64,000 nt of DNA. It comes from an uncultured Saprospirales bacterium (lineage in GTDB: Bacteria; Bacteroidota; Bacteroidia; Chitinophagales; Saprospiraceae). Every line of letters begins with the position of its first letter. Positions within the stretch are counted from its first letter, which is position 1. Under the pieces are notes generated by a model. It worked only from the letters and a program-made list of their open reading frames with translations. It had not been told where the DNA came from and did not search any database. Below, piece after piece: positions 42,701 through 51,391 of the stretch. A program made the translations under genes and the position numbers. The stretch lies in contig CALMIR010000068.1 of assembly GCA_937864265.1 (NCBI GenBank), positions 1 through 64,000 of the forward strand, given 5' to 3'.

Positions 42701-45375
42701 AAGGCGAGGAAGGCTACCGCGAAGGTGCTTCTATGCTCAGCTTTTCATCCGATAAGTCCAAATATCAGGTCGGCGAGACCGTGGTTTTGAACATCCCAAC
42801 TGGTCAAGTGGGCAAAGCCTTGGTGAGTATCGAAAATGGCACCAAAGTAATAGAATCTTTTTGGGTAGAGGCCAAAGACGGGGAGAATACCATCCAATTC
42901 AAAACGAAACCCGAAATGGCGCCTACTGCCTATGCCCATGTTACTTTACTTCAACCACACGCTCAGGTACAAAATGATTTACCCATCCGCTTGTATGGAG
43001 TTATTCCTATAAGTGTTGAAGACCCGGCAACCCGGCTTGAACCAGTTGCCAGCCTCCCTGAAACGCTGCGCCCCAATCAGGCGTTTACTGTGGAAGTAAA
43101 AGAAGCCGAAGGCCGCGAAATGGCTTATACCCTGGCCATTGTCGATGAAGGCTTGCTTGGATTGACCGACTTTAAAACGCCCAATCCATGGGATCATTTT
43201 TATGCTCGCGAAGCCTTGGGAGTAAAAACATGGGACGTTTACGACCATGTGTTAGGTGCCTTTGGCGGCCAATTGGAGCGATTATTGAGCATAGGCGGTG
43301 ACGGGGCGGCCCTCAAAGGAGCACAAGACGAAAAAGCCAACCGCTTTGATCCGGTAGCTATCCACCTGGGGCCATTTTATTTGAAAAAAGGCAAAAAAGA
43401 CAAGCATCAAATTCAATTGCCCAACTACGTTGGCGCCGTTAGGGTGATGGTGGTAGCATCTGATAATGGCGCTTATGGAATAGCGGAAAAAACCGTACCT
43501 GTTCGCCAGCCCTTGATGGTATTGGCTACCCTTCCCAGACAGCTTAGCCCTGGAGAGCAGCTTTCGCTTCCTGTCAACCTTTTTGCTATGGAGGACAAGA
43601 TCAAACAAGCCAATGTCACAGTGAAGGAAAGCAGCGGTCTGGTGAAGTTTTCCAATGGCGCTCAGCAATCGGCTAGTTTTTCTAAACCAAGCGATAAGTT
43701 GCTAAACTTCGATGTTGTAGTAGGCGATAAAACAGGGATAGCCAAGTTCGTCATCACTGCTTCTGGTCATGGAGAAAGTGCCAGCCAGGAGATAGAGATT
43801 GATATACGAAATCCCAATCCCTATGTGACTGAAACGCTGGATAAAACGCTAGATAACGGCGATGCCTATACTTTTGAATTCGACCCCGTAGGTATGCCCG
43901 GTACCAATGAGGCTATCCTGGAAGTTTCCAATATACCTCCGATCAATTTGGGTACTCGACTCAATTATTTATTGCGCTACCCGTATGGTTGTATCGAACA
44001 AACTGTTTCCAGTGTTTTTCCGCAATTGTATGTTCATCAATTGATGGATTTAAATGATGAACAAAAGAAAAAAATTCCGCTCAATGTCCAGGCTGGCATA
44101 GATCGACTCAAGCAATTCCAAACCAGCCAAGGCGGCTTTGGGTATTGGCCAGGCAATAACCAAGCGGATCAATGGGCCAGCAATTATGGCGGCCATTTTC
44201 TCTTGGAAGCCAAAGCCTTAGGCTATACGGTGCCTCCGACCTTATTGGAAAAATGGATAGATTTCCAAAAAAAGGCGGCCAAGTTGTGGGATCCCAAATT
44301 GGAAGAGTACGGCTTTTATAGCCGCAACAGCTACGAACACATGCAGGCCTATCGCCTTTATACCCTCGCACTGGCAGGTAAACCCGAGCTAGGAGCCATG
44401 AATCGCTTGCGGGAGAGCGCTAATTTAAGCACCCAATCCAGATGGCGTTTGGCTGCTGCTTATGCACTCATGGGCAAAAAGGACATCGCCAGCAAATTGG
44501 TGGAAAATAGCGCTATCAGCGTTAGCCCGTACCAGGAATTGTCTTATACTTATGGCTCAAGTTTGCGCGATCAGGCGATGATTCTCGAAGCTTTACTGGC
44601 TTTGGGCGAGCGGGATAAAGCAGGCCAGGCGGTATTGGATATTTCCAAACAACTTAGCGGTTTAGGCTGGTTGAGTACCCAGGAAACAGCGTTTTGTTTG
44701 TTAGCGATAGGCAAATATGTCGGCAATAGTGGCGTCAGCAAGTCTTTTAATTTCAATTACCAGGTGCAAAACGGCATACAAGTCAATGCCGGTTCTGAGC
44801 ATCCTGTGATGCAAATCAACCTGCCGCTAAATGGCACGAGCCGCCAGAAAGTAACTGTCAAGAGCGCTAATCAGGGTACGCTGTTTGCCAAAGTTATCCT
44901 CACCGGCCAACCGGCTATTGGGCAGGAAAAAGCATCGAATAAAGACTTGCGTATGGTGGTCACTTTCAAAAGCATGGATGGCCAATCGCTCGATCCTAGC
45001 CAATTGAAGCAAGGGACAGATTTCTTTGCTGAGGTCAGCATTACCCATCCGGGGTCAAGAGCCATCCGTTTTGATGAAATGGCGCTCAGCCAAGTATTTC
45101 CTTCGGGCTGGGAAATCATCAACACCCGTATGGACGCCCTTTCCGCAGCCGTTACTTCTGACCGTTTCGACTATCAGGACATTCGCGACGACAGAGTGAA
45201 TACCTTTTTCGACTTGGGTGTCAACTCCACATCGACCTACCGTGTTCAATTAAATGCAGCCTATCAGGGACGGTTTTACTTGCCGGCAACTTCCTGTGCA
45301 GCGATGTACGACGAATCCATCTATGCCCGCAATCAGGGTCAATGGGTGGAGGTGAACCCTGCAAAAGCTGGTTGA
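39769..45375 (+). CDS. Alpha-2-macroglobulin-family lipoprotein
   Basis: A huge 1868-residue protease inhibitor of the outer envelope. Lipobox to Cys22 (LLVSC); MG domains through about residue 700; bait-region-like and MG7 parts (GVWRPGDSVFLNFVLEDKNGKLP, TLAIVDEGLLGLTDF); then the thioester domain with YPYGCIEQT (Cys1408, Gln1411), an alpha/alpha-toroid and a receptor-binding-like end. A protease that cuts the bait is trapped by the thioester. The frame extends to 39691, but the signal peptide begins at 39769. In Proteobacteria the partner is the penicillin-binding protein PbpC, which is not next door here. Confidence 0.92.
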   Translation: MFKGSAFTFFFTILSLTLLVSCQKERKAKAMPESASAWVYGFTSGIISKAEPIRVQFASLAVSEAEVGAPVNQALINISPSVSGKLIWEDRQTLRFEPEAHFQSGKNYLATVNLKKIFPDVPEEAESFEFDFRTRDQHFEIDIQGLNASNPKDLRKQELLGKILTLDVAELEDVEKMLSATQGRRSLSIDWQHESDGRDHTFIIKDIDRGEKASSVELNWNGKSIDVAIQDKRSIEVPSLDDFKVSDARVINQGKEQYIVLHFTDPLLESQDLTGLISIPGFNNALRFLIDGNNLRIYPNVRMSGTHTININTGVKNINNKKMKTSGQWEVVFQEAQPEVRLVGTGVIMPNSDGLIFPFEAISLNAVELEVFKIYHNNILQFLQSNELDGHYELYRVGRIVMQKTISLKSLNPGSNASEWTRYAFDLSTLIKEDDHAIYQIRIGFRPEHSLHYCEQSVSTSNLSVVNEDEGYYGAFEDEEYNSIMNMWYGFNGYYSGYDWNDREDPCKAAYYNSERFAQRNVIASNLGLLAKAGADNTFFLVATDIRNAKPLSGVELEFYDYQQQLLNTASTDGDGLAQVKLDRKPFAVIAKQGNQRGYLKLDDGNSLSLSRFDVSGQKTQKGLKGFLYGERGVWRPGDSVFLNFVLEDKNGKLPANYPVTFELYDPRGQLQEKKVVAEAVNYVYPLHFNTDREAPTGFWQAKVKAGGATFEKSIRIETVKPNRIKSTLDFGKSALSLADEPIKASLQANWLHGAPASNLNAKVEAELKSGKTTFEGFSQYLFDDPARSVSSTEPKVVFDGTLNGDGKAALNFSLTDNQQLPGKLTANFKTRVFEKGGDASTSSTSIAYYPFNAYVGIQFPKDQFGQYRMEVKEKDEVRFVSVSKDGKAQSNKKINVGLYRLDWRWWWDQSYDDVSRYNTINHYDALQTQSLTTDQKGEAEWSLEVAEWGRYLIRVCDTESGHCSGTYFYAGYPWYDEGEEGYREGASMLSFSSDKSKYQVGETVVLNIPTGQVGKALVSIENGTKVIESFWVEAKDGENTIQFKTKPEMAPTAYAHVTLLQPHAQVQNDLPIRLYGVIPISVEDPATRLEPVASLPETLRPNQAFTVEVKEAEGREMAYTLAIVDEGLLGLTDFKTPNPWDHFYAREALGVKTWDVYDHVLGAFGGQLERLLSIGGDGAALKGAQDEKANRFDPVAIHLGPFYLKKGKKDKHQIQLPNYVGAVRVMVVASDNGAYGIAEKTVPVRQPLMVLATLPRQLSPGEQLSLPVNLFAMEDKIKQANVTVKESSGLVKFSNGAQQSASFSKPSDKLLNFDVVVGDKTGIAKFVITASGHGESASQEIEIDIRNPNPYVTETLDKTLDNGDAYTFEFDPVGMPGTNEAILEVSNIPPINLGTRLNYLLRYPYGCIEQTVSSVFPQLYVHQLMDLNDEQKKKIPLNVQAGIDRLKQFQTSQGGFGYWPGNNQADQWASNYGGHFLLEAKALGYTVPPTLLEKWIDFQKKAAKLWDPKLEEYGFYSRNSYEHMQAYRLYTLALAGKPELGAMNRLRESANLSTQSRWRLAAAYALMGKKDIASKLVENSAISVSPYQELSYTYGSSLRDQAMILEALLALGERDKAGQAVLDISKQLSGLGWLSTQETAFCLLAIGKYVGNSGVSKSFNFNYQVQNGIQVNAGSEHPVMQINLPLNGTSRQKVTVKSANQGTLFAKVILTGQPAIGQEKASNKDLRMVVTFKSMDGQSLDPSQLKQGTDFFAEVSITHPGSRAIRFDEMALSQVFPSGWEIINTRMDALSAAVTSDRFDYQDIRDDRVNTFFDLGVNSTSTYRVQLNAAYQGRFYLPATSCAAMYDESIYARNQGQWVEVNPAKAG

Positions 45376-45390
45376 AATTATTTATTATAG

Positions 45391-45419
45391 TTATCGGACG
45401 ACTAGAAGTTGTCCGGTAA
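45391..45419 (+). other. Hairpin between the A2M and Spo0M-like genes
   Basis: A 12-bp stem with two G-U pairs (45391-45402 with 45408-45419) and a 5-base loop, in the 64-base gap. No T run follows, so it is a weak terminator or an RNA-processing site. Confidence 0.45.
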
Positions 45420-45439
45420 CTACTACGAACTAACGACAA

Positions 45440-45904
45440 ATGATCGGACGTGTCAAAAAATGGTTGGGAATAGAAGGGGTGAAGCTGGAGCTTATCCTCC
45501 CCGAAGAAATAAAGGCGGCAGACGGGGTGATAATAGGCGACATCCTGTTTCAGTCCATGAACCCACAACAGGTTACTCGGATCAAACTGGTTTTGATCGA
45601 AAAATACAGTCGTGGCCGCAGCAAAGAAAAACTCATTGACGAATACGAACTGGCGCAAGTGGAATTAGTAAGAACCATAGAAATCAGCCCAGAGCACCCG
45701 GCTACGATACCCTTCAAGCTTCCTTTCCAACTCGTTCGTTCAAACGTAGATGAGTTTGGTCGCAAAAACTTCGTTTTTGGCGGGCTGGCTCAGTTGGCCA
45801 AAATGGCACAAGCTGTCAAGTCAGAATACCGAGTTGAAGCGGAAGCCAGTGTCAAAGGGGTGGCACTCAACCCGTTCGACCGCAAATCCATCGTCATCAA
45901 ATAG
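45440..45904 (+). CDS. Spo0M-like (arrestin-fold) protein
   Basis: A 154-residue protein resembling the sporulation-control protein Spo0M (arrestin-like beta-sandwich): VKLELILPEEIKAADGVIIGDI, the paired strands KLVLIEKYSRG, and HPATIPFKLPFQL. Its role outside spore-formers is unknown; it may be an adaptor for membrane proteins. It is convergent with the esterase gene, overlapping by 8 bases. Confidence 0.8.
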   Translation: MIGRVKKWLGIEGVKLELILPEEIKAADGVIIGDILFQSMNPQQVTRIKLVLIEKYSRGRSKEKLIDEYELAQVELVRTIEISPEHPATIPFKLPFQLVRSNVDEFGRKNFVFGGLAQLAKMAQAVKSEYRVEAEASVKGVALNPFDRKSIVIK

Positions 45905-46643
45905 CGCCTGGACCGAAACGAGAATCCAAATAGTAGGGCAACATTTTGCGCCAGGTTGGCCAATCATGCGGCATATCAGGCCCCCAGATATCCAATTCAT
46001 GGGGAATTCCTTTTGCATGTAGTATAGCGGAGAAACGGCGCGAAGCATCCGGGTTTTCCCAATCACCAGAACCGGTCACGATGTGAATGTGTTGGCTACT
46101 CCTCAAGCGGGGTAGGAAGTATTCGTCATTAAGATTGGGGATGTATTCCATCGGTGAGTTGAAATACACGTCTTGATCGTGATAACCCTTGGTGTAAGTA
46201 CCCAAATTGTAATCGCCACTCATAGCAATGACGCCATTGATCAAATCGGGGCGTTTAAAAAATAAATTGGCAGAGTGCAATGCACCCAATGATGCACCAC
46301 AGGTAATAATAGGCGTATCGTGGCTGGTGCTGTTTCTGATGAATGGAACGACCTCATTATAGACATAGTCGTTGAACTGGGTATGTCGAATGGCTTTATG
46401 CCGAGGGTGCATGTGATTATTCAGCCAGCTTTCAGCATTGATACTATTGATGGAGAAAACTTTTACCCTCCCTTCATTGACCTGTCTTTCAATGACATCT
46501 AGCATCAAAAAACGCTCGTATTCTAAGTAATCGGCTGCAGCTGTTGGCAAAAGCAATAGCGCAAAACCATAGTGCCCATAAACAGCAATTTCCATGTTCT
46601 TATTCAGCGAAGGGCTATGCCACTGGTGGATTTCTCGTTTCAT
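45897..46643 (-). CDS. Esterase-D-like alpha/beta hydrolase
   Basis: A 248-residue hydrolase of the esterase D family. The nucleophile elbow is CGASLGALHSAN with the active serine in GASLG; a late GSGDWENP and MPHDWPTWR hold the acid and histidine. The start at ATG 46643 (MKREIHQWHSPSL) is chosen over a longer frame because it matches the family's N-terminus. It probably acts on short-chain esters; the true substrate is unknown. Confidence 0.82.
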   Translation of the reverse strand: MKREIHQWHSPSLNKNMEIAVYGHYGFALLLLPTAAADYLEYERFLMLDVIERQVNEGRVKVFSINSINAESWLNNHMHPRHKAIRHTQFNDYVYNEVVPFIRNSTSHDTPIITCGASLGALHSANLFFKRPDLINGVIAMSGDYNLGTYTKGYHDQDVYFNSPMEYIPNLNDEYFLPRLRSSQHIHIVTGSGDWENPDASRRFSAILHAKGIPHELDIWGPDMPHDWPTWRKMLPYYLDSRFGPGAI

Positions 46644-46740
46644 TTTTAACTCTGATTTGAAGTGATCATTACCTGGTACACAAATAATTGGGCACGAAGA
46701 TAAGGGCATTTTCGTTTTTTGCAAAACCTCATTCTTTAGC

Positions 46741-48318
46741 TCATTTATTATTGAGCAGTAAGGTTTCCCGAGCGATTATTTTTCCATCGGTATTTTCTGC
46801 TTCTATCAGATAGGTGCCGCTCGGAAAATGTTGCAAATTAAACTGGCAATGGTTTTGGCCGTGTACCTTTTGCTGAAAAAGCAGTTTGCCTTGCATGTCT
46901 AAAATGCGGATGTTTCCTAGGCTTTCAGCAGCATCCCAAGCAATCAAAACTTGATCTTGAACTGGATTGGGGCTGATGCTTAGCGATAGTTTTGCTTGCT
47001 CATCAACAGCATCAATGGTGGGAAAAGGATCCAACAATACGACTACAGTATCCTGTTGCCCCGGGATAAGCTCGAAGAATACATCTGTCGGAAAATAGAG
47101 TGGTGCTTCAAAGGTAGCTGCAAATTGACCTGGTAAATGCCCAAAAGGTATCCATCCCAGCGCATCGGCAAAAATAGTCTGCTGCGGATTGTTGATATGA
47201 ACACTGGCCGTATAAACAGGCACGCCATATTCGCTATCGAGTACCTGAAAATAGACTCTGCCAGCTCGACTGTTGTTGAACGACCAGATATACAGCCCAT
47301 TCGTCCGGTCGCCGCCTATTATTTTACCCGATTCAGAATAAGGGCAGGCCGACCATAAGCCGGAGAATCCGCCACTCATTCCATCATAAGTATCGTAAAA
47401 CCCCACTTCTACGGGCAAAACCGGATCGGCTATATCTAACACGCGAAAGCCTTCCGTATTGTGTGAAATAAAACAAAAATCACCCAATATATAAGGATTG
47501 TGCACCAAACTGGCCGAGTTAGCGGTATAAGTAGCGACCTCCTGCGGATTGCCCAAATCGCTGATGTCGAAAACGCGACCGGGAAGACCATCCTGCTCAT
47601 CGGCCAAAAAAAGGTATTTCAGATCGGCTGTTGTGGATATGCTATGGGTGTTGCCACCGGGATCGGTAAACTGTCCAATAAGCGTTGGATTGCTTCGGTC
47701 GCTGATGTCCACAATATCTACCAGACCTTCGTAAAATGCTGCCGCAAAAAGCAAATCACCCCGTACATGGCAATCATGGATATAATATCCGGGCACATAA
47801 GCACCTATTTCCATAGGATTCCAGGGGTCGGAAACGTCGAGTATGTGTACGCCATTGGTGGTAGTCGTACCGTTTACATACACATAAGGGGCATCCGAAA
47901 AAATATCCCGCTGAATGATATGGCCTTTGGTAAATGTTGCTGTATAGGCATTAATCAGCACGGCTGTATCCGGTAGGGCGGTTAAATCGATGACATGCAT
48001 GGCATGATCACTGCCCTGCGCGTCGGTCACTACATAGGCATAATCGCCCACTACGGTGATCTCTCGCCAATTGGTTACCGGCCCTGGTATAAAAGCCAAT
48101 TCTTCTATATGCTGGGGATCGTCCATCTGATAGATTGCTGTTCCGGTTTTGGCACCCACCAGGGCATATTCTTTGCCATCGGGAGCTACATATATCCAGG
48201 ATCCGGAGTAGCGTTCATCGCCTCGATCTACCTGCGCTAACAACTCTACATTTAGAGCAGACTGGGAAAAAGCGGTATAGTGACTGATTAAAAAGAGCAG
48301 AACAAGTTGCTTTTTCAT
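46741..48318 (-). CDS. Choice-of-anchor B (LVIVD-repeat) surface protein with a T9SS tail
   Basis: A 525-residue exported protein: signal peptide (about 1-18), then a LVIVD/beta-propeller-like repeat region (about 20-350: AYVVTDAQGS, HDCHVRGDLLFAAAFYEGLVDIVDIS, SASLVHNPYILGDFCFISHNTEGFRVLDI), a peptidase-regulatory-like stretch, and a C-terminal T9SS type A sorting domain (SISPNPVQDQ to the end). It is delivered to the surface or outside by T9SS. The function is unknown. The start is the ATG at 48318, which gives the signal peptide. Confidence 0.87.
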   Translation of the reverse strand: MKKQLVLLFLISHYTAFSQSALNVELLAQVDRGDERYSGSWIYVAPDGKEYALVGAKTGTAIYQMDDPQHIEELAFIPGPVTNWREITVVGDYAYVVTDAQGSDHAMHVIDLTALPDTAVLINAYTATFTKGHIIQRDIFSDAPYVYVNGTTTTNGVHILDVSDPWNPMEIGAYVPGYYIHDCHVRGDLLFAAAFYEGLVDIVDISDRSNPTLIGQFTDPGGNTHSISTTADLKYLFLADEQDGLPGRVFDISDLGNPQEVATYTANSASLVHNPYILGDFCFISHNTEGFRVLDIADPVLPVEVGFYDTYDGMSGGFSGLWSACPYSESGKIIGGDRTNGLYIWSFNNSRAGRVYFQVLDSEYGVPVYTASVHINNPQQTIFADALGWIPFGHLPGQFAATFEAPLYFPTDVFFELIPGQQDTVVVLLDPFPTIDAVDEQAKLSLSISPNPVQDQVLIAWDAAESLGNIRILDMQGKLLFQQKVHGQNHCQFNLQHFPSGTYLIEAENTDGKIIARETLLLNNK

Positions 48319-48410
48319 CTTAGTTGCTTTTATTTTTATCCGCAATATGCAAAAAAGGAACTAGGTGTAGCCAGATTTTTTTGTAAAATTGCAGCCGAAA
48401 TCTAAGAAAC

Positions 48411-49259
48411 ATGAGTTTTGAACTACCCGATTTTGGCAGCGCTGCTGTATGGATGAGTCTTTTGACTTTAACTTTCCTGGAAATTGTTCTTGGGATCGAC
48501 AACATCATTTTCATCTCTATATCTGCCGGGAAACTCCCACCAGAGGAGCGGCCAAAAGCCACTAACATAGGGTTGATACTAGCCATGGTGCTGCGCATTG
48601 TACTCTTGCTGGGGGTTTCGGTGTTAGTAGCGATGAAAGAACCCTGGTTGGAGTTTCACGGTGAGTTTTTCCACGGTGCTTTTTCAGGCCAAAGTCTGAT
48701 CCTCATCGCAGGTGGAATTTTTTTGTTGTACAAAAGTACAACGGAAATACACCACAAACTAGAAGGGGATAGCCATGGGGCAGGTAGCAACAATGGAAAA
48801 GGCACTTCTACTTTGAGTAAAGTGATCGTTCAAATTACCTTGATTAATATTGTTTTTTCCTTCGATTCCATCCTCACAGCCGTAGGTATGACCAATGGCT
48901 TAGTCGGAGCACTAGTCATTATGATCATTGCGGTAGTTTTTTCTGTAGTCATTATGATGTTATTCGCCAATCCTGTTGGCAATTTTGTCAACAACCACCC
49001 AACTATACAAATGTTAGGGATGGCCTTCCTGATCTTGATCGGCTTTATGCTGATTGCAGAAGGTGCTCATTTAGCCCACCTTTCTATAGCTGGCGCTGAA
49101 GTTGGAGCCGTACCTAAAGGCTACTTGTATTTTGCTATCGCATTTTCTCTTTTTGTCGAGTTTCTGAACATGCGCCTGCGCAAACGGATCAAAGAACCAG
49201 TACAGCTACATGGATATTCACAAGAAGCTGTCAAGGAAGGTATTTTAGAGAGAAAGTAA
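48411..49259 (+). CDS. TerC-family membrane protein
   Basis: A 282-residue protein with about eight transmembrane helices. The conserved acidic motifs GIDNIIFISI and FSFDSILTAVGM sit in the membrane as in metal-exporting TerC/Alx/MntP-like proteins. Likely exports manganese or loads metal to secreted proteins, from family knowledge; it is not shown here. It is convergent with the phosphatase gene (3 bases between stops). Confidence 0.9.
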   Translation: MSFELPDFGSAAVWMSLLTLTFLEIVLGIDNIIFISISAGKLPPEERPKATNIGLILAMVLRIVLLLGVSVLVAMKEPWLEFHGEFFHGAFSGQSLILIAGGIFLLYKSTTEIHHKLEGDSHGAGSNNGKGTSTLSKVIVQITLINIVFSFDSILTAVGMTNGLVGALVIMIIAVVFSVVIMMLFANPVGNFVNNHPTIQMLGMAFLILIGFMLIAEGAHLAHLSIAGAEVGAVPKGYLYFAIAFSLFVEFLNMRLRKRIKEPVQLHGYSQEAVKEGILERK

Positions 49260-49262
49260 GTT

Positions 49263-49937
49263 TCAATCCAGGCGTTTTTGCCAATGCAATTCCCTGCTAT
49301 CCAGATCAAAGGCACACAAATGCCCAAACTCCATATAGCTGGGAAAAACGCAGCCTGCGTCAATGTCAAGAGCAGGAACTGCATCCAATAAACTGGCTCT
49401 CAACTTTATATCCGATTGCCGCGTAGGGGTATGCCCGTGTACAACGATTCTACCCTCCAGCCAGCTTCGGTCAATTTGGTCGTACCAATTTCTCAACCAC
49501 AATAAGCTGTAATGATCTGTCAGAGGGGAGTGAGCCGAAAAGTTTATACCCGCATGCACCAATAAATAATCGGGCAACTCGAAGTAATAATCCAATCCCG
49601 ACATCCATTCGATATATTGATCAGGTACTTGTCCGTTTTTGTTTACCCGAAAACTTCTAAGCATATGGATATCCATACAGTCATTGGGGCTAGATGCCAC
49701 CGCATCCAAAAACAATTGCTCGTGATTGCCTCTTAGGCATTGAATTTTATAGCCAGACCGCTGTAAACTCCAGATAAAATCAATGACACCTTTGCTATCT
49801 GGACCTCTATCGATGTAATCGCCCAACAGGTAAAGTTCATCATCGACTTGGAGTCCCAGTTTTTTGAGTAAAGCCTTGAAAGTAATGGCGCAGCCGTGAA
49901 TATCTGACACAGCGATGCGTCTTCTGGTGGTATTCAT
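49263..49937 (-). CDS. Calcineurin-like serine/threonine phosphatase
   Basis: A 224-residue metallophosphoesterase with all four metal motifs: SDIHG, GDYIDRGPDS, RGNHEQL and VHGHTP. The length and order fit the prokaryotic PrpA/B-like and diadenosine-tetraphosphatase branch. It is probably cytoplasmic; the substrate cannot be told. A 200-base gap with no recognised feature separates it from the next gene. Confidence 0.9.
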   Translation of the reverse strand: MNTTRRRIAVSDIHGCAITFKALLKKLGLQVDDELYLLGDYIDRGPDSKGVIDFIWSLQRSGYKIQCLRGNHEQLFLDAVASSPNDCMDIHMLRSFRVNKNGQVPDQYIEWMSGLDYYFELPDYLLVHAGINFSAHSPLTDHYSLLWLRNWYDQIDRSWLEGRIVVHGHTPTRQSDIKLRASLLDAVPALDIDAGCVFPSYMEFGHLCAFDLDSRELHWQKRLD

Positions 49938-50137
49938 ATTTGGCCAAACAAGGTGGAGTCAGCTTTGGTTGCCATGAGTTGATACTTAATTCTTAACTAT
50001 TTAGGTCGCCCCATCCTCCAAAAGGAAACTTTGTCCCTCAATAGCTTTAACGAGCTGATCCTACACAGATAATCCTTGTTTCTTTACTGTTGAACAAAAG
50101 CTTTGATGCGAGGATATTTTATGGCAATTCCAAAGCA

Positions 50138-51169
50138 CTATTCAAAAAAGTTATCGTATTGGTTTCTATGCGCAGATTCCCGGACAGGTTCTTTTATAGG
50201 CGCGTTAAGGTCTAGTACATCGCTATCGTCGTTGGCCTGCATCAGCAATTGGGTTTTTTGTTCGCCCAAAATCAGAGAAACGCCCTCTTTTTCCCACTTC
50301 TCCAGCATTTTCATGCCCTCTTCTTCAAAAATGCCATTTTGCAGGTCGATGGATTGCATGAAGTTGGCCGACATTTCCATAAAGCGCTCCATTTCACCCA
50401 CTTTGCTGGCCACATCGTCAGCTACAGCTTCCATTGCTGCATCAAACATAGCGCGTTTGTCCGGGTCGCCAGAAATGATGCTCATCGCTGATTTCATGGC
50501 ACTATTGCTGGCATGGATGACTTTGCGCTCTTGTTCCTTCAAATCCACCTGGTCTTTGATGTCTTCCATCAAGATTTGAGAGTTTTCATACATTTTGGTC
50601 AGCACGCGGTATAGGACTTCCATTTTTTTATACAAATCTTCCAACCTAACGTTGGATTCCTGCAAGCGACCAGCTTTGCGCGATTTGAGGATCATAATGG
50701 CCTCTTTATTGCTGGCCTTGGCTTTGCTGGCCAGTTGGAGGTTGCTCTCAATCTGCTTGCGATTATTGACGATGATTTCCTGAAGTTTGTGCATTTGCCC
50801 ACGAAGCATGCCAATTTGCTTGTTCATTTTGCTCAAATTGTCTTTCAGGTCTTCCACGTAAGACTTTAGAATGCCAATAGGGTCAATTTGGACAAAAATC
50901 CCCGTAATCCAGCGCATGACACCCTTGTACATATACCAGATCAAATTGCGCATTTTGGGGTCTAAAACCATATACACCAGCGCGGCTAAGGCCAACAAAA
51001 TAACAGCCAGTCCCAGGGTTTGTCCTGCAAAAGTCAGAATAGCGCCCATGCTGCTTACCAACAGATAGCCCAAACCACCTACAAGTGCTACCAAAAATAA
51101 CATGCCTGTAGTACCTTCGGGACGACCCCAAAAAGATTTTTGCTTGAATTGATTATCGAGAGAATCCAT
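50138..51169 (-). CDS. Membrane-anchored coiled-coil protein, PspA-like in layout
   Basis: A 343-residue protein: two transmembrane helices (about 22-45 and 47-70), a short amphipathic part (RWITGIFVQIDPIGILKSYVEDL), then a very long alpha-helical coiled coil (about 95-290). The start of that coil (LKDNLSKMNKQIGMLRGQMHKLQ) resembles the PspA/IM30 membrane-stress family, but PspA proteins have no transmembrane helices. No family was firmly recognised. It may sense or brace the inner membrane; that is speculation. Confidence 0.75.
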   Translation of the reverse strand: MDSLDNQFKQKSFWGRPEGTTGMLFLVALVGGLGYLLVSSMGAILTFAGQTLGLAVILLALAALVYMVLDPKMRNLIWYMYKGVMRWITGIFVQIDPIGILKSYVEDLKDNLSKMNKQIGMLRGQMHKLQEIIVNNRKQIESNLQLASKAKASNKEAIMILKSRKAGRLQESNVRLEDLYKKMEVLYRVLTKMYENSQILMEDIKDQVDLKEQERKVIHASNSAMKSAMSIISGDPDKRAMFDAAMEAVADDVASKVGEMERFMEMSANFMQSIDLQNGIFEEEGMKMLEKWEKEGVSLILGEQKTQLLMQANDDSDVLDLNAPIKEPVRESAHRNQYDNFFE

Positions 51170-51359
51170 AGTATTATTTAAGCTTTAAAGCATTGATGCC
51201 AGACAAAGAGCTGCCCGGATGAATGAGGTAATTTTTCGCAAATAACGCAATTTTGAAACAATATTCCAATCTTGTTGCCCAGAATCCCTTTACGAATGGA
51301 GGTCTATTATTTTTCTGCACGAATTGGCGGGCTTGAAAAGATGGATGAATGAAAAGCCT

Positions 51360-51367
51360 TACTTTTG
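51360..51367 (+). promoter_or_regulatory. Candidate promoter of the GT2 cluster
   Basis: TACTTTTG fits TAnnTTTG 25 bases before the ATG at 51392; TTG at 51333-51335 could be the -33 element (24-base gap, like the one proposed for ccmE). Confidence 0.45.
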
Positions 51368-51391
51368 CCAAAACATTATTTTACGGTAAAT

